A stretch of 64,000 nucleotides of DNA from Dicaeum eximium (taxonomy: Eukaryota > Chordata > Aves > Passeriformes > Dicaeidae), in NCBI GenBank assembly GCA_013396995.1, contig VWZP01005668.1:1318806-1382805 (forward strand), read 5' to 3'. Below the pieces are notes generated by a model, which saw only the letters and a list, made by a program, of their open reading frames with translations, searched no databases and had not been told where the DNA came from. The position numbers and the translations under genes are program-made. Of this stretch, positions 1 through 11,900 are shown piece after piece (the stretch's first letter is position 1; every line of letters starts with the position of its first letter).

Positions 1-748
1 ACATACTCATGATTACACCAAAAGACTTCACCCAGAACTGTGCAAAAAATTTCTTTCATTTCTCAATTTCCTATTAAACTGACAACATTTTTCCACTCCC
101 AATAGGTGGTGTGCTGTTAGCTGGGCCCCAGTCACCCTCTGCATTCACCCAAAGCTGACTCCTTTGACAAGTATTCCTAAATGTTAAGAGAGTCTGTGAT
201 TGAAGTGGAATATTTAATACAGAGGGAGCTATAATTATGGGGTTTCTATTCTACATGTAGAAGTTACACAGTATAGAGAAAAAATAAAGCAACATCCAAA
301 ACTATTAATTCTACAATCCATCACAATGAAAGATAAATTAGGGAAACCTTGCAATTACTGTATTTCAGATCTCAAGCCAGTTTGAGTTTGTGTACTTCAG
401 TGGAGTTCAAACAGACGCTTTTATTTACTTGCAGTAATTCAAGCAGCCAGATGATAGATATTAGACCAACTAACTTTTGGACATGATACACAAGTTGGTA
501 TTTTCCCTAGGTGTTTTTGGCTCAATTTTTCTGTCTTTAGTGACACATATGTCTGCTTTCACGACTTTAGACAAACAAAAAAAGGAAAACAAATTCATTA
601 TTTTTATTGACTCCTCCACCAGTTTTTTCCTTTCTCTCCCCTTGACAAAATGATGAACACCTTTATTTCTTTTCTTTAAGAGCCACAGGTTATTTCCCTT
701 GTAACCTCATAACCAATGAACAGTCAAGCTCACCCTTTAAAATCAGCT
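1..748. other. AT-rich non-coding DNA, nothing recognised
   Basis: No repeat family, splice-bounded frame or structured RNA is recognisable in this stretch. It is AT-rich with ordinary homopolymer runs. Confidence 0.6.
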
Positions 749-796
749 TTTCAATAGTGTAATTTACTTGCCTTTCAATAGGGTAATTTACTTCCC
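749..796. repeat. two-copy tandem duplication, 24-bp unit
   Basis: The unit TTTCAATAGTGTAATTTACT plus four more bases occupies 749-772 and is repeated directly at 773-796 with two substitutions (T to G at unit base 10, G to C near the end). There are no extra copies, so this is a simple duplication and not a satellite. Confidence 0.9.
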
Positions 797-867
797 TTCA
801 TTCCAGGCAGGATCTGTAACAAAGCAGGAAGCTGTAGAGGAGAAATTACTGACTATGGCAGACACAA

Positions 868-1000
868 AATCACAAAAGCACAGAAAGGTTGAGGTTGGAA
901 GGGACTTCTGGGGGTCATGTGGTTCAGCCCACCTTTTCAGGCAGGTCCAGCTAGACCAGGTTGTCCAGGACCATGTCCAGATGGCTTGTGAATAGCAGTC
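868..1000 (-). mobile_element. CR1 LINE, 3'-end fragment (reverse strand)
   Basis: On the plus strand the segment opens with decayed CACAGAAAGG-type tail units followed by TTGAGGTTGGAAGGGACTTC, then CAGCCCACC and CTAGACCAGGTTGTCCAGGAC. This is the reverse complement of the avian CR1 3' end, ending in the part that reads like a CR1 line on 'gatggctt-gaat'. Only the extreme 3' untranslated end survives, typical of 5'-truncated CR1 insertions. Several substitutions in the tail suggest an old copy. Confidence 0.85.
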
Positions 1001-2392
1001 CTATCTGATTGTAAATATAACTGGGTTGCAGACAACTGAAGAAAACCACTATTTTTAACAGCCAGAAAGTAGGAAAAGGTAACAAGAAACAAAATCCTAG
1101 AAAGTGGTTGCTACCTTGTTGGAGGTTTTAAGGTTTCCAAATAAATGTGTGAAAAAAACTACACATTAAGAGTCTTAAGAACACACACATTAAGTCTTGA
1201 TAGTTAGAGGGTTAACACTGAAGTACTTACAGACTGGAGGAGATGTTTCAGAGGTAGATGGATGTGTGTTGAATTAGAGGTGGTCTTCATTCAGAACTCA
1301 TTTACAATTTAGCCTTCCTCAAAGTCTGTACATAGATATGTTTGTATATACAGCTATGAAGGACTCAAATTTTCCTGTTTAGTTTCAGCTTGCAAACAGT
1401 AGCAGGAAGTTTGACCACAGTCAATAATCAAGGCAATGTTTCATATTACTTACTATGAAAAAAGTTAACACACAGTAGCTATGACAAATGTAAATAAAAT
1501 ATGTTTCATATTGTGAAGAGGTTGTATGAATGTGGATGTGAAATTACAGATGTATGTCACCTTCTTCTGGGACTGCGCTTGGCTGGAGCAACCAGATTTT
1601 GCATACAATGTTCCATCAAGTCCTTCTGTCCCCATAAATTAACAAATAATAGATAGCAGTTTAACTATTATTTTTTACAATATTCTTCTGTACTATATCC
1701 TTCTTGGTTTGAGAAAATTAAAAGTTAAATTTGTTGTTTCTCAAGGGAAGGAGTTCTTATTACCAGAGTATACCAGGGTATGCATGGCTTTCATGAGGAT
1801 ATTCAGAGGTTCTTTTGTTGAGAGCCTATGCCTATAATTTTTTAATTATTAAGTATAAGATTTTATGCCTATAATTTTTAGTGATTTGACAGAAGGAAGA
1901 ATGGGTTTCATCCCAATTAAAAATTTTATTTCATCGGAATTTAACGAATTTCTAGCAACCAAGTATTTGGAGAACATAATTTTCAGCAAACGATAACTTA
2001 TGTCCTTGCTAGCCATCTTTCTGAATCACAGGTACAGAAGGAATTGATTCTTGCAGGCTCACAGAGCATCTTGGAGGAAGAGAAATGTCTAACAAGTACT
2101 TTACACTGGACATGCCCTAATTAGTGTTCTAATTCAGAATATTTAGGCAGTCATCTGCTGAGTAGCAGCTTTTCCCAGTAAGATGAAGTTCTGCCTTTAT
2201 GTGGAAATAAAATAATCAAAGAAACACAAGATCTCTGTCTTGGGGCTTGAGAGGTCCTAGGAGTCTAGGTGGCACCATCTGAAATTCTGTAACCACCTCA
2301 AATGATTTCAACAAAGTGCCCATGACATGCCTAGCTGGTAGCTACCCAAATATTCTGCAGCTTTAGATAAACAACTCAGAACCTGTCAACTT
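1001..2392. other. AT-rich non-coding DNA
   Basis: No gene or named repeat is recognised. A partial direct repeat of ATGCCTATAATTTTT occurs at about 1828 and 1865 (period about 37 bp). Open frames are all short. Confidence 0.6.
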
Positions 2393-2465
2393 CAGAATCA
2401 TAGAATATCCTGAGCTGGAAGGAAAATAAATTAATCTCACCCCAAATATCAAGAGCCTGGCTGCT
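2393..2465 (-). mobile_element. CR1 LINE, short 3'-end remnant (reverse strand)
   Basis: CAGAATCATAGAATATCCTG followed by AGCTGGAAGG is the reverse complement of a CR1 3' tail of the 'cctgagttggaaggg' subfamily. Similarity fades after about 70 bases, near CAAGAGCCTGGCT. The copy is heavily diverged and truncated. Placement in a subfamily other than that of the 33.2 kb copy rests on the CCTGAG motif next to the tail. Confidence 0.7.
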
Positions 2466-2829
2466 TTTATTTTCCATACTGGTATTCCAAACAATCCTGA
2501 TCTCTGAAATGGTGCTTATAGTATATACGGTCAGCTGGAAGTGGATACTCGGCAACTAGCTAACATTTGAGGAAAAAAAAAGGTTATTTTTAGACTTTCA
2601 AAACAGTTTTAATATAACTTCTTTATAAAAGCTTATTTCATACAGAATTGATCAATTTACAGTGTTGCTGTCCTGGTTTGGGACAGATTTTGGGAGAAAA
2701 GAGTTGCTCCATTTGCTTAGATTAAAAAAAAGCCAGTATTAAAGTCTGAATAAGTTCTTTTTTATAAACATATATTGTTTTTCTAAATATTCATTCTTAT
2801 TGATTAGGAAAAGCTTTATTTAATTCATA
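2466..2829. other. AT-rich DNA with a weak LTR-start-like motif
   Basis: Mostly unassigned. At about 2668 the sequence TGTCCTGGTTTGGGACAG resembles the opening of several avian LTRs, but the following bases do not continue into one that I recognise and no target duplication was found, so no element is called. Confidence 0.4.
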
Positions 2830-2834
2830 AGTCT
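2830..2834. repeat. target-site duplication, left copy (AGTCT)
   Basis: AGTCT directly precedes the TG that opens the LTR at 2835 and matches the five bases directly after the LTR's closing CA (3479-3483). Confidence 0.85.
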
Positions 2835-2946
2835 TGTTGTGGTGCATGTTTTAAGATGTTTGGATGTTGATATTGTTAATGGTTCCTTCCCCGAAACCCC
2901 CGATGTTGTAATCTCCAATGGTTTGTCCCGAACCCTCCTAGTCCCA

Positions 2947-2952
2947 AATAAA
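2947..2952 (+). promoter_or_regulatory. AATAAA hexamer within the LTR U3
   Basis: A perfect AATAAA lies early in the LTR, upstream of the TATA-like box, so it is unlikely to be the LTR's own polyadenylation signal. It could still act on read-through host transcripts. Confidence 0.35.
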
Positions 2953-3202
2953 GTGCTTACCCTCCTCCCTCTCCCCTGTCAGTTCCCTAAATCCAACCTC
3001 CCTAAAGTGTCAATCCTCCCTCAGTCCATACCCCTATTCTCGAACCTTCCCTATCAGTTATATTATTCCTTCCCCTTCATTGGTTTCTGTGACTTAGCCC
3101 ACGCCCACCCTGAAGTCCTATTGGACACTCCTTTCCCTAACTCCTCCCTAGCCTTCATGGGATTGGATTCTGTTCGTCTCCGCCCCTGGTTTCCACCCTC
3201 CC

Positions 3203-3208
3203 TTAAAA
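3203..3208 (+). promoter_or_regulatory. TATA-like box of the solo LTR
   Basis: TTAAAA in the context CCCTTAAAACCCC lies about 50 bases before the polyadenylation-like hexamer. This is the expected position for the retroviral core promoter at the U3/R boundary. Confidence 0.55.
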
Positions 3209-3255
3209 CCCCATGTAAACTGAGCCCACGTGTCACTTCGCGGACCCCCGGATAC

Positions 3256-3261
3256 AATAAG
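3256..3261 (+). promoter_or_regulatory. polyadenylation-like hexamer of the solo LTR
   Basis: AATAAG, a one-base variant of AATAAA, lies downstream of the TATA-like box and before the CpG-rich 3' part. It probably marks the R region. Confidence 0.45.
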
Positions 3262-3478
3262 CGCCTTTCCTTCACCCGAAGTGGCCCCTCCCTCTTCTTT
3301 CGCAAGACACCGCGCTCCTCGACGCTCGCAGCACCGCAGACCTGTCATTCCTGTCGAGGGACACGGGCTGCACCGCTACCCCGGAAACCCAGCGTGGGCA
3401 GGACGGGGTGCGGCCACTCACGGTGCGCTGCCCTGGGAGCCAGCCGGAGCCTCTGAGGGGGCACTGGGCAGCGCGTCA

Positions 3479-3483
3479 AGTCT
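3479..3483. repeat. target-site duplication, right copy (AGTCT)
   Basis: Right-hand copy of the 5-bp host duplication, identical to 2830-2834. Confidence 0.85.
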
Positions 3484-4637
3484 TCCTTGTCTATATGCAA
3501 AGGCTTATATAGATTTTATTGAACACTTTCATTTTGGGGAAATTCCTTCCTAAATCCTTTTGGATGCTGCAAAGTCTGTACCTCAGCACTTAACTCGCTT
3601 AATGGTCTCTGTTTTATCAAAAGAAAAGACAAATAGAAGCTTCTTATCTAAGGGGAGGAAACCTTGCTGTGGGTGCACTTGATCCCACTGTCTGCCTCAT
3701 TGATGAAGCCATTGAACAGAAACCATCCTGGCATGGACTCCTGACTCCATTTCGTAGGAGCTCTGTTTGTCACCAATCTCCATCAAAACTCTGAGCTGTT
3801 GACCACCCCCAGGATGTGACCATCCAGACAGACCAGTTCACACAGTGAGATGAAAATGATGGTCCCATACTTATGTACTGTAATGTATAAACATTAAAAG
3901 GAGCCTTCACAATTCTGCTTCTCACTGCTCACATCGGCTAAACTCTCTCTGTTTGAATGGGAATATATTTAATTCTTCCAATATGAAGTTGGGGAGCTCT
4001 ACATGTTTCCTTTGTCTAGTTCTATTTGATAAATCTAAAACCAGATAACTTATACCACCTGCAAAATTTGTATCTCTTTCTATAAAGTTACTAGTCAGGG
4101 CTGCTTTTGTATGGTTTTCTGACTGCCAAAAAACCATCAGAGTGCTCATTTACCTACAGGCATTCAGGTTTTCCACTCATTTTCCTTATGTCCCTAAATT
4201 GCCAAGGTGTGATAGACTGAGAGATGGGGACAGGGTACTTTGGAAAGGTTGTGTTTAAGGCATTGCAGGGGTTTGGAAGGTGTGGACACCCTGGAAACAT
4301 AAACCAGCTGGACTGGAGGGATTTATGCTCTAGAAACAGATCAGTGGCTAGAGGAACATCCAGTCCTTGAACTCAGGATGTTTTCTCAACATGCAGAATC
4401 GGTGTGTAAATCTAAACACAGCTGCCTGGTGAGTGACCAGAAAGAGAGAACTTTAATTTTCCCTATGACAGTTTAGATATTCTTCATCAGTCAAAAAGAG
4501 AGGTTGCTATGACAAGAAATTTTCAAAGTTCTCTTTTTCACAAAATTTTAAAGGAATACCATTATGTCTTGCTTCAAATAGATAGTTTGGAAAATGGAAA
4601 AAAATACAGTAATAGTCTATTTTCCAAAGAGTATAGC
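3484..4637. other. unassigned non-coding DNA
   Basis: No gene or recognised repeat. The segment 4190-4340 is somewhat GG-rich but matches no family that I know. Confidence 0.55.
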
Positions 4638-4671
4638 TTCCTTCCTTCCTTCATTCCTTCCTTCCTTCCTT
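4638..4671. repeat. TTCC/CTTC microsatellite
   Basis: About eight tetranucleotide units of TTCC, with one interruption (TTCATTCC) near 4650. It is probably length-polymorphic. Confidence 0.9.
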
Positions 4672-5749
4672 GGGAGATGAGAGTAAAATTTAAAAAATCA
4701 TGTAATAACTTATTATTGACTTCATATTTAAAAAAAATTGCAAATACCAAATTTAGTATTGTAAGTAATTGAAACATTAGAAAGTGTGATCATTCTTAGC
4801 AAGTTTTTGTTATTTTGCCAAGGTGTTGTCTATATGTATCAGTAATGCTTAGAACAAATTGTATTCACACTAACAGGAATCAATGAGACAGCTTGCTTTT
4901 CATATTTGCTTTACAAATATTTGAAATTACAATTAAAATGTTCAGAAAAGTTGACAAGCTCAAGTAATAGGCTTCATTTTTACATCCACATGAAAAACAG
5001 CACAAAAAATATGCATGACTATCAGTGTACAGCTCTGTGAATTTCACAGATCCATAATTACGAAGCGAATTTCAACAAAGTAAAACAGGCTAAATTATAT
5101 AAGGCATCATTTTATGAGAAATACTACTTTAATAAGAATTCCTCTTCTAAAAACATGTTCTTAGTTTAATAATATTAAGACTGCACAGATTAACATTACT
5201 GAAATAGAACAGTTTTTCTTTTAGTTGCTTTTTACACTTAGAAGAATATAAAAGTTATTCTGAACTACAGAGGAATTGTGATAAATTGTGAAGTAAATAA
5301 AAAAGCATGGACCAGAAAAATATATAAAGATCTATAAAATGGTTTGTAAAAAGGCATATATAATTTTCAGGCAAAATCTGACTGAAATTATTGGTATTAT
5401 TGGTATGGTATTGGTACACATTACTTCTGACTAATTAATAAGTAAATAACAAAACCAACAAATGTAAATCAACTCCTGTTTATTGCTGCTTTTTAATTAT
5501 TTCTTCCTTCATGAGAGCAGGACCCAAAAATTAGGAACAGGCTTATCCTTGCAGGTAAAATGTATCATTACTCCAAATGCTTCAGATGGGATAATCTGCT
5601 GACAGTATCTTTAAACCCCTCCCTTTCCTTATGCCTTTAGGAACAGAGCTGAGCTTCAGTCTTGCAAGATCCATGCCATAAATTTTGTCTGTGTTCCCGG
5701 TTTTCCGTGCTGCTGGTGAAAAGGCAGACTTTGCTGTGGGTGAGCTCAT
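4672..5749. other. AT-rich non-coding DNA
   Basis: Nothing is recognised apart from short A/T runs. Confidence 0.6.
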
Positions 5750-5860
5750 CCATCTGGGATGAAGGGTCAGCTCCCGCTCCAAACGCGCTCCGCTCCTCCG
5801 GCCGCTCCGGGGCTTGTCCGGGTGTGACCAGCAGCAGCAGCTGCAACCAGGAATTAGGCA
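5750..5860. other. isolated CpG-dense patch, unassigned
   Basis: About eight CpG dinucleotides fall within roughly 65 bases (about 5780-5825) in DNA that is otherwise almost CpG-free. A CAGCAGCAGCAGCTGCAACC run follows. Both strands are open across it (plus 5662-5883, minus 5637-5861), which is expected of GC-rich DNA. It could be a fragment of a GC-rich LTR, a gene-conversion or recombination patch, or part of an unknown exon. No splice-bounded frame or known domain supports the last option. Confidence 0.5.
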
Positions 5861-8218
5861 AAGAGCCTTTTCCTCTGGACTGACAGCAGTGATTGCCCTT
5901 TGCTAATTGTAAAAATATTCACATTGCAGCCCAGCATGCATCAAGAAAATCTGGAGTCCACCGTGCACTGAAGAAACCCTCCCTGCAAAGCCAAACTTCT
6001 AAGCCCATAATGTGTAAATCCATCTAAAGAACAATCAAACATTTAAAAATCAGGTTAAGCCTTTGATACTTTAAAATGTTCACTAGAAACATTAAATTTT
6101 TAGGAAGAGAATATATTCCCCTAACTGCACCTGAAGTTTTTCCATAATAAAAAAAATCATTAAATTTACATGTAAACCTGTGAAGTGCTTTGCTTCCTGA
6201 TAATAAATATGATGGGCTTAATTGCCAGGCACCACTAGAAATCTTCAAAGCTTGGAGCATAACAGAAATCTCATTCTGTTATGATCTTCCAAATCTTTTA
6301 AACACCAGACCTTGTGTGATCCCCAGATGATCTTTTGATAGTGCAAAGAGCTTTTACAAAGTAAAATTCCACAATGATTTAAAGATTTGCCTTGTCCTTT
6401 ATATCCAGAGCACAGCTGTGCCTCCTGTAACCAATGCAGATCTTATATAGAATAATTGCATCATAAAAATGTATTTCTATATATGCTGTTAATTTTTGTC
6501 AGCACAAATAATAGCACCATTTCTGCATAATATCACTACAGCTTGGAAATAAACAGGTATTTTCATAGAAGTATCACTGCATGCATTACATATCAAAAAA
6601 TACAAAAAAATCTGTACTTATAATTCAGAAATACAAAGTTTATCCTGCTATGTTTCATAAGTTAATTATAATGTTAAAGAGATTCTATTTAAAATTCCAT
6701 GTAATCACAGTTTTAGAATGATGGAAATTTATTTCAAGATTAATTTTAAATAATTAATTCAAAATTAATTTTGACAATCTAGTGTCAAAATTAAAATATC
6801 CTTTGTTTTTCTAATTAACCCAATTTCAGGGTCTCAGAAATGCTCACAAAATGAAAAAGATAGTAACTTCCATGGTAAAAATTATTGTTCTTAGTGATAT
6901 AGCATTAAAATATAAGCTTAACTTGAATTTAGAACAATATCACCCCAAAGAATGCATTGTGTCTTATATTTTTAAATTATCAAACAAGAGGCAGTTAATT
7001 TTCATGAAGCAAATAATTTTAAATTACATTTGGGATGATACTCATTGACTCAACCTGAGATGCCTATATCTCATTAAAATCTGACTTTGGTTCTTGTTTC
7101 TCACCGCTGCTGTACAGAAATCAACAGTTTCAGGGACAATTAATTTACTCAACTCTAACTCAACAGTAGCAATTAAATATCAGCCTAGAACTGCTACAGA
7201 AAAGCACACTCAGATGCCTGCCTTTGGTCAGACAATTTCTTGTGATATGTATGAAAGAAGTTTCCAGAAACACAGAAAGTGTACGATTCAGGATCCTGGG
7301 CCATGTGCAAAGTGACCTCCTGTAAGATGCAATCTGAGCCAGACAGAACAAGGATATATTTATGTATACTTTACTATTAAAGAAGAACTTTTAAATGTCA
7401 AAGCTTTTATTAAAATTAATGAGAAGCAGGTTGTTTTCCCCACCTTTCTACTGATATTCCCCCTTTGTCCAAGTATATTCCAAGTATATTCCTCTTGTTC
7501 TTATTCTTTGGGACATTTGAATTTAGCTCCATGCAAACAGGTATTAATAATCTCAATCAAAATTATGACCTCAACTTTTTTTCCTATCTCTCCTCCTGCC
7601 TGTTCATGACTTTCTGTACAATTCATGATCCCACCCTGAGATCCAGGCAATTTTTAGTTTTAAAAAGAAACAGGTGATGTTTTCATAGCTGAGCTGTATT
7701 AGAATTCAAAATAACCATGCTATATAAAATGAAGACTTATGATTTTTGATGTTATTTAATACACAGGCAAAAATCTTTTGGATTAATATTTTTATGACTA
7801 GCTCCAGAGGTGCTGACTGTAATCAGCTGTCTATCAGATCAGGGGCTTTCATTTTTGGCTATCTCCCATCTTTACTCTCTACTCTCAATCTGTTTCTAAT
7901 GACTTGCTCTTTTTGGTTTTAAGTTTAAAATTGCTGCAAGTGTTTAAAAGGACATCTTGGAGTAGTGTAGTCAATATAGTCAATAAAACTTGAACTGATT
8001 TTCAAGGATGCAAGGCAATATGAGTTTAAATTAGAAAAATAAAAATAAAAGTTTGAGGGCTCATAAATTGTAATGTTTGCCACATAAAGTATAGACAGGA
8101 TGTTGTTCTTCTGGAAACTCCCCACCAAGGGATATTAACATAATCTCTAATATATGTTCCTCTGATTTTTTTTTAAAGTTGTAACAACACAATAAAACAG
8201 AAATAAGTTTACAAGAAA
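5861..8218. other. AT-rich non-coding DNA
   Basis: No gene or named repeat. It holds a 12-bp perfect inverted repeat at 6765-6776 and 6783-6794 (TTAATTTTGACA with a 6-base loop) and a two-copy 11-bp repeat CCAAGTATATT at 7469-7490. Neither suggests a function. Confidence 0.6.
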
Positions 8219-8448
8219 GACTTGAGGTGCTGGAGCGTGTCCAAAGAAGAATAAAAATGTTGTTAAAGGCTCTAGAGCACAAGTCCTATGAAGAGGGACT
8301 TGGGATTGTTTAGCCTGGAGAAAAGGAGGCTCAGGGGATACCCTATTGCTCCCATCACCCACCTGAAAGGAGGTTCCAGCCAGGTGGGGGTCAGTCTCTT
8401 CTCCCAGGTAACAGGAATAGGACAAAAATAAATGGCCTCTGATTTTGC
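8219..8448 (+). mobile_element. CR1 LINE fragment, ORF2 end and 3' region (plus strand)
   Basis: Starts at CTTGAGGTGCTGGAGCGTGT and continues through GAGCACAAGTCCTATGAAGA, TTTAGCCTGGAGAAAAGGAG and ACCTGAAAGGAGGTTCCAGC to TCTTCTCCCAGGTAACAGGA. These are successive blocks of the region just upstream of the CR1 3' tail. Similarity stops at about 8448, before the ATTCTATG tail, so the copy is truncated at both ends. The minus-strand frames over it are antisense artefacts. Confidence 0.93.
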
Positions 8449-8874
8449 TGGAAATTCATATGACTCTACAAAATTGTTGATTTTTTCCTTTTCTTTTTCC
8501 CCTTTTATTAAATTTTAATTTGTTACACTGTTTTTCAAGAAAGTGAACATAACAATTTCTCTTATTTTTCTGTAAATACCAGTCATAGATTTTTTCCTGA
8601 TATTTCACTGAAGTAAAGGTATAGTTTTATTTTTAATACACAGTTGGGGCACACACAAAGTGCACATTTAATTCCGGAGTTCTAAAAGGAAATATTTTAC
8701 TTTAGAGAGTAATTTTCTTTTTTTTTTTTTTCGTAAGAAATATTTTTAATCAGCATATAACAGCCTATCTATCCAAGAGGTGTGGGTTTTTTCATTTTAT
8801 AAAATCATTCAGTTAAATTGATGAGGAAAAAAGGTGAACTTTACAATAATGCTGGAATGAACAGAAAATTAAAA
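8449..8874. other. AT-rich DNA with a T-rich run
   Basis: A run of about 14 T bases lies at about 8719-8732. Otherwise nothing is recognised. Confidence 0.6.
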
Positions 8875-8956
8875 ATTTCAGATTGAAACAAGGAATTTCT
8901 TTATCATACAAATTCAATATTTCAGATTGAAACAAGCAATTTCTTTGCCATACAAA
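8875..8956. repeat. two-copy tandem duplication, 44-bp period
   Basis: A 38-base unit starting ATTTCAGATTGAAACAAG occurs at 8875-8912 and again at 8919-8956 with about three differences. The copies are separated by a few bases, so the period is 44. Confidence 0.9.
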
Positions 8957-11900
8957 AATGTAAAGAACAGACAAGACCACTTTTTATTTGGCGAGGTAGC
9001 ACATAGCAGGAGGGCACAGTGCACAGTGCAAGAGCTGGGGAATGTGCACTTATTGAGATACAACAATTTCAAGGAGCTCCTTCTAATCCCTTCCCACATA
9101 GCATGTTTATCTATTCTTGCCTTAACTTTACACATCAACAGTGACTCTATTTGCCTCTTTTCTGCCCATTAATCATTTTGGGAATAAAACAAGGAAATAC
9201 AGGAGGAGAAAGAAGTTATGCGCCATGGATGAAATTGTACAAAGTGCTCAGTGTTTGTAGGAAGGTGCCCTGCAGAATGAATAAGGAGAGTTCCTGATGG
9301 TGCCAGAGTGTGAGGCACTGCTCAAACAGCAGCACTGCAGCCTTGTACCAAGTACAGCTGATTTGCTTCCTTGAACTTTGGTGTTTTGCTGCGCTGCCAT
9401 CTGCTCTCAGGGAGGACAGCAGGAGGGTTTCATCCTTCTTTTCAGCTTGTAAGGAACATAACACATCAGGGCTTCCTGATTTTTTCATTTTATTGAAGTT
9501 AACAACATCTCCTACAAAATACACTCATGGAAAAGAGTGAATAGCCCTTAGAGAAAGTTTATAAACAGCATTTTAGTTTACATTCTCAGCTTGTCATTTA
9601 CTTTGAGAATTTCCTTTTTTTTTTGGTTGTTTTTCTTTCTTCCTAATTGTCACAGAATCATAATCCCTTTCATGGGTCTCTATCTACTAGAAAATGATAA
9701 ATAGATCACTGCTATCTCAAGGATAAGAATGATTTTCAATAAGTGTTGAACAGTTGGACAGCTCCGCTGGAAATAAACTTGGTCTAAATCTATCCCAGAT
9801 GTATTCAATCCCATACCAACTGTACAGAACCTCGGAAAAGAGTCCTTGTGAGGGGCTGCAGGGTTCACCAGGGCTGCCCCTGGGGAGTTCACTGTGTTAC
9901 TGTAAGTTTGCCATGGGCTCTACACAGAGATCATAAATCAGCCCAAAGAACATGGTGAAAGGAGATCTGTGATTATTTGCTTGAGAGAGATAACCCTATT
10001 CCCCTATTCCTGTCATTCATCCCCTTCATTTTCTTTTTTCTTTTTCTTTATAAGGACTGGTTTTACCCAGAAGCGTGTTCAAGATGCTGACATGTATAAT
10101 GATGACAGAACAAATAATGGGTTCTGTAAGAGATTCTCATTATTATTTTGTTGTTTTAGGAAAAATCACATGCAAAATCTATTTTAAAGTATTTCAGGGA
10201 AAAAGACCTTAAAATAGGTATGTGAGTATTACAAACTAAGGGTTAATTTGTGTTCCTTCCAGTGAAACTGAGGAATTTAGTTTTAAGAATGGTCCAATAA
10301 AAGTCTATAGTTAGGTAACTTTTAATGGAAAAAAAAGATTAATCTTTTAGTCTTCTGAGTACTCTGAAACTTGAAGCTACATACATTGACTCATCTTTCA
10401 GTATATGTTTTGTGATAAAGCTTTGTACCTACTAGGGAGGGATAAAAGGTGATAGATAGCAAATTTAATTACTTGAATAGGATTGGAGGTCTAGTAACAG
10501 GTATTGATTTATATTTAGCACACTTACGACATATAGGGTTAATATCCATTCAGGTTTACATGGAATGCCCAGGAACCTCCCCTGGTGGGAGTTTTACACA
10601 GCCTGATACAGCACTGTGGATTTGTTGCCATGCTGCTGGTCATGGGCAGTTCTCTGGTGGAAGGCTCCAGAAATGAGTCGGGGAATTTTGGGGCACTGAG
10701 GTTTGTGGCTCCTGCCAAGACATGGAAGCTGCCTCTCACACCAGCATAGCTGAACCAGCCAGGCCCTGTCAGGAGGGATGAACACCTCCTAGACCTATGT
10801 GTGGAAGCTCTATTTCCTGTGTCACTTTAACAGACCTCCAAGCTCATTGTACTGATCAGCTGTTCCATTCAATTTCTGAGGTACAGGCCTCCATCACATT
10901 TGAGATTCCCAGGGATATCCCGATTGATTTCCAGCCATTGCTCCAGAAGGAGTTGGTTCTTCCATAGCTCCTTGCACATACATTTTGGAACTGTTAAATT
11001 AACAATGCTATTTTTGCAAGGTGAATACTGATAGAGCTATGGAGGTAATTTTACTTATATCCAGTTTATGACTTTGCTGACTTCTAGCAAGTGACACAAT
11101 AATTGAGGGAACACTGCAGGCCACTGTCCATATTTCAAAATTCATATAAGCTTTTCATTATTTCATTCATCTACACATGCTGGGTTGTTTTGTTTTTTTT
11201 TAAATAAAGGTCAAATCAAACATATGGTACTTCATCCTGAAAGTGTATGTGTTCCTCTGCCATGTGCAATGGAATAAATTAATAACGTTTATTGTTTCTA
11301 AGAGTCGCATGACTAATCCATCATGCACACGCCAATAGAAGTTTAATTTCAAATGTTCTAATGGTTTCAGGAAACACAACTTTTGGGTTTTATGGGAACA
11401 TTCACTACTCACTACTGACAAGAAATGAGACAAAAAATTCCATTTATTAGAATAAACGTTTCCCAGGTTCAGGGATAACAACATAATGAAGCTAAGACTG
11501 AATGATGCCTCCTTCTTTTTTTATAATGCTCTTTTCAAACTTATTTTATGTTTCAGAAAAACGCAGACTTTACAGGCCTCATCAGATGTCTTTGTGTATT
11601 TTTTCAGAAATCTTGAAAGGAAAAATTAGCAGCTTAAATGCTCAAAGAATTAAGCAAAACTCTCTTAGAATGCTTCAGAAAATTTAAACAAAAGAGAATG
11701 TGAGTAAGGTGAAGTCCACCTTATCTTGTAATTGAAATGTACTGCAAATATTTCAACTATTTTGCAGACATGGACAGGTAAAGTTTCTGCTAACTAATAA
11801 TTAACATTTATCTTAGAAGGAATTTCATGACCTTCCTTCAAACTAGACACCGAAACTTTGGGAGGAGGAGGTAAATAGAAACCGAACATACCTTTAATGA

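Larger units (their letters stand above)
2835..3478 (+). mobile_element. solo LTR of an endogenous retrovirus, complete, 644 bp
   Basis: The element begins TGTTGTGGTGCATG and ends GCAGCGCGTCA, giving the canonical TG...CA ends. It is flanked by a perfect 5-bp direct repeat AGTCT. U3 is pyrimidine-rich (about 2885-3060). A TATA-like TTAAAA sits at 3203-3208 and a polyadenylation-like AATAAG at 3256-3261, the order and spacing of a plus-strand LTR. The 3' third (about 3290-3478, R/U5) is GC-rich with roughly twenty CpG dinucleotides, strikingly unlike the surrounding DNA. No internal gag, pol or env and no second LTR lie nearby, so this is a solo LTR left by LTR-LTR recombination. A 5-bp duplication is usual for ERVL-like (class III) elements; ERVK usually gives 6 and ERV1 4. 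The family call is therefore an inference. Open frames of up to 205 codons across it are by-products of its GC-rich composition and not a gene. Confidence 0.85.

Noticed and set aside
2668..2700. TGTCCTGGTTTGGGACAG resembling an LTR start
   Set aside because: No continuation into a known LTR and no target duplication. A similar short motif at 63070 is equally unsupported.
2839..3456. 205-codon plus-strand open frame, the longest in the window
   Set aside because: It lies wholly inside the solo LTR, uses a non-ATG start, is proline/serine/arginine-rich as GC-rich non-coding DNA would be, and has no domain.
9651..9664. CACAGAATCATAAT as a CR1 tail
   Set aside because: Only about 14 bases match and the adjoining bases do not resemble the CR1 3' untranslated region.
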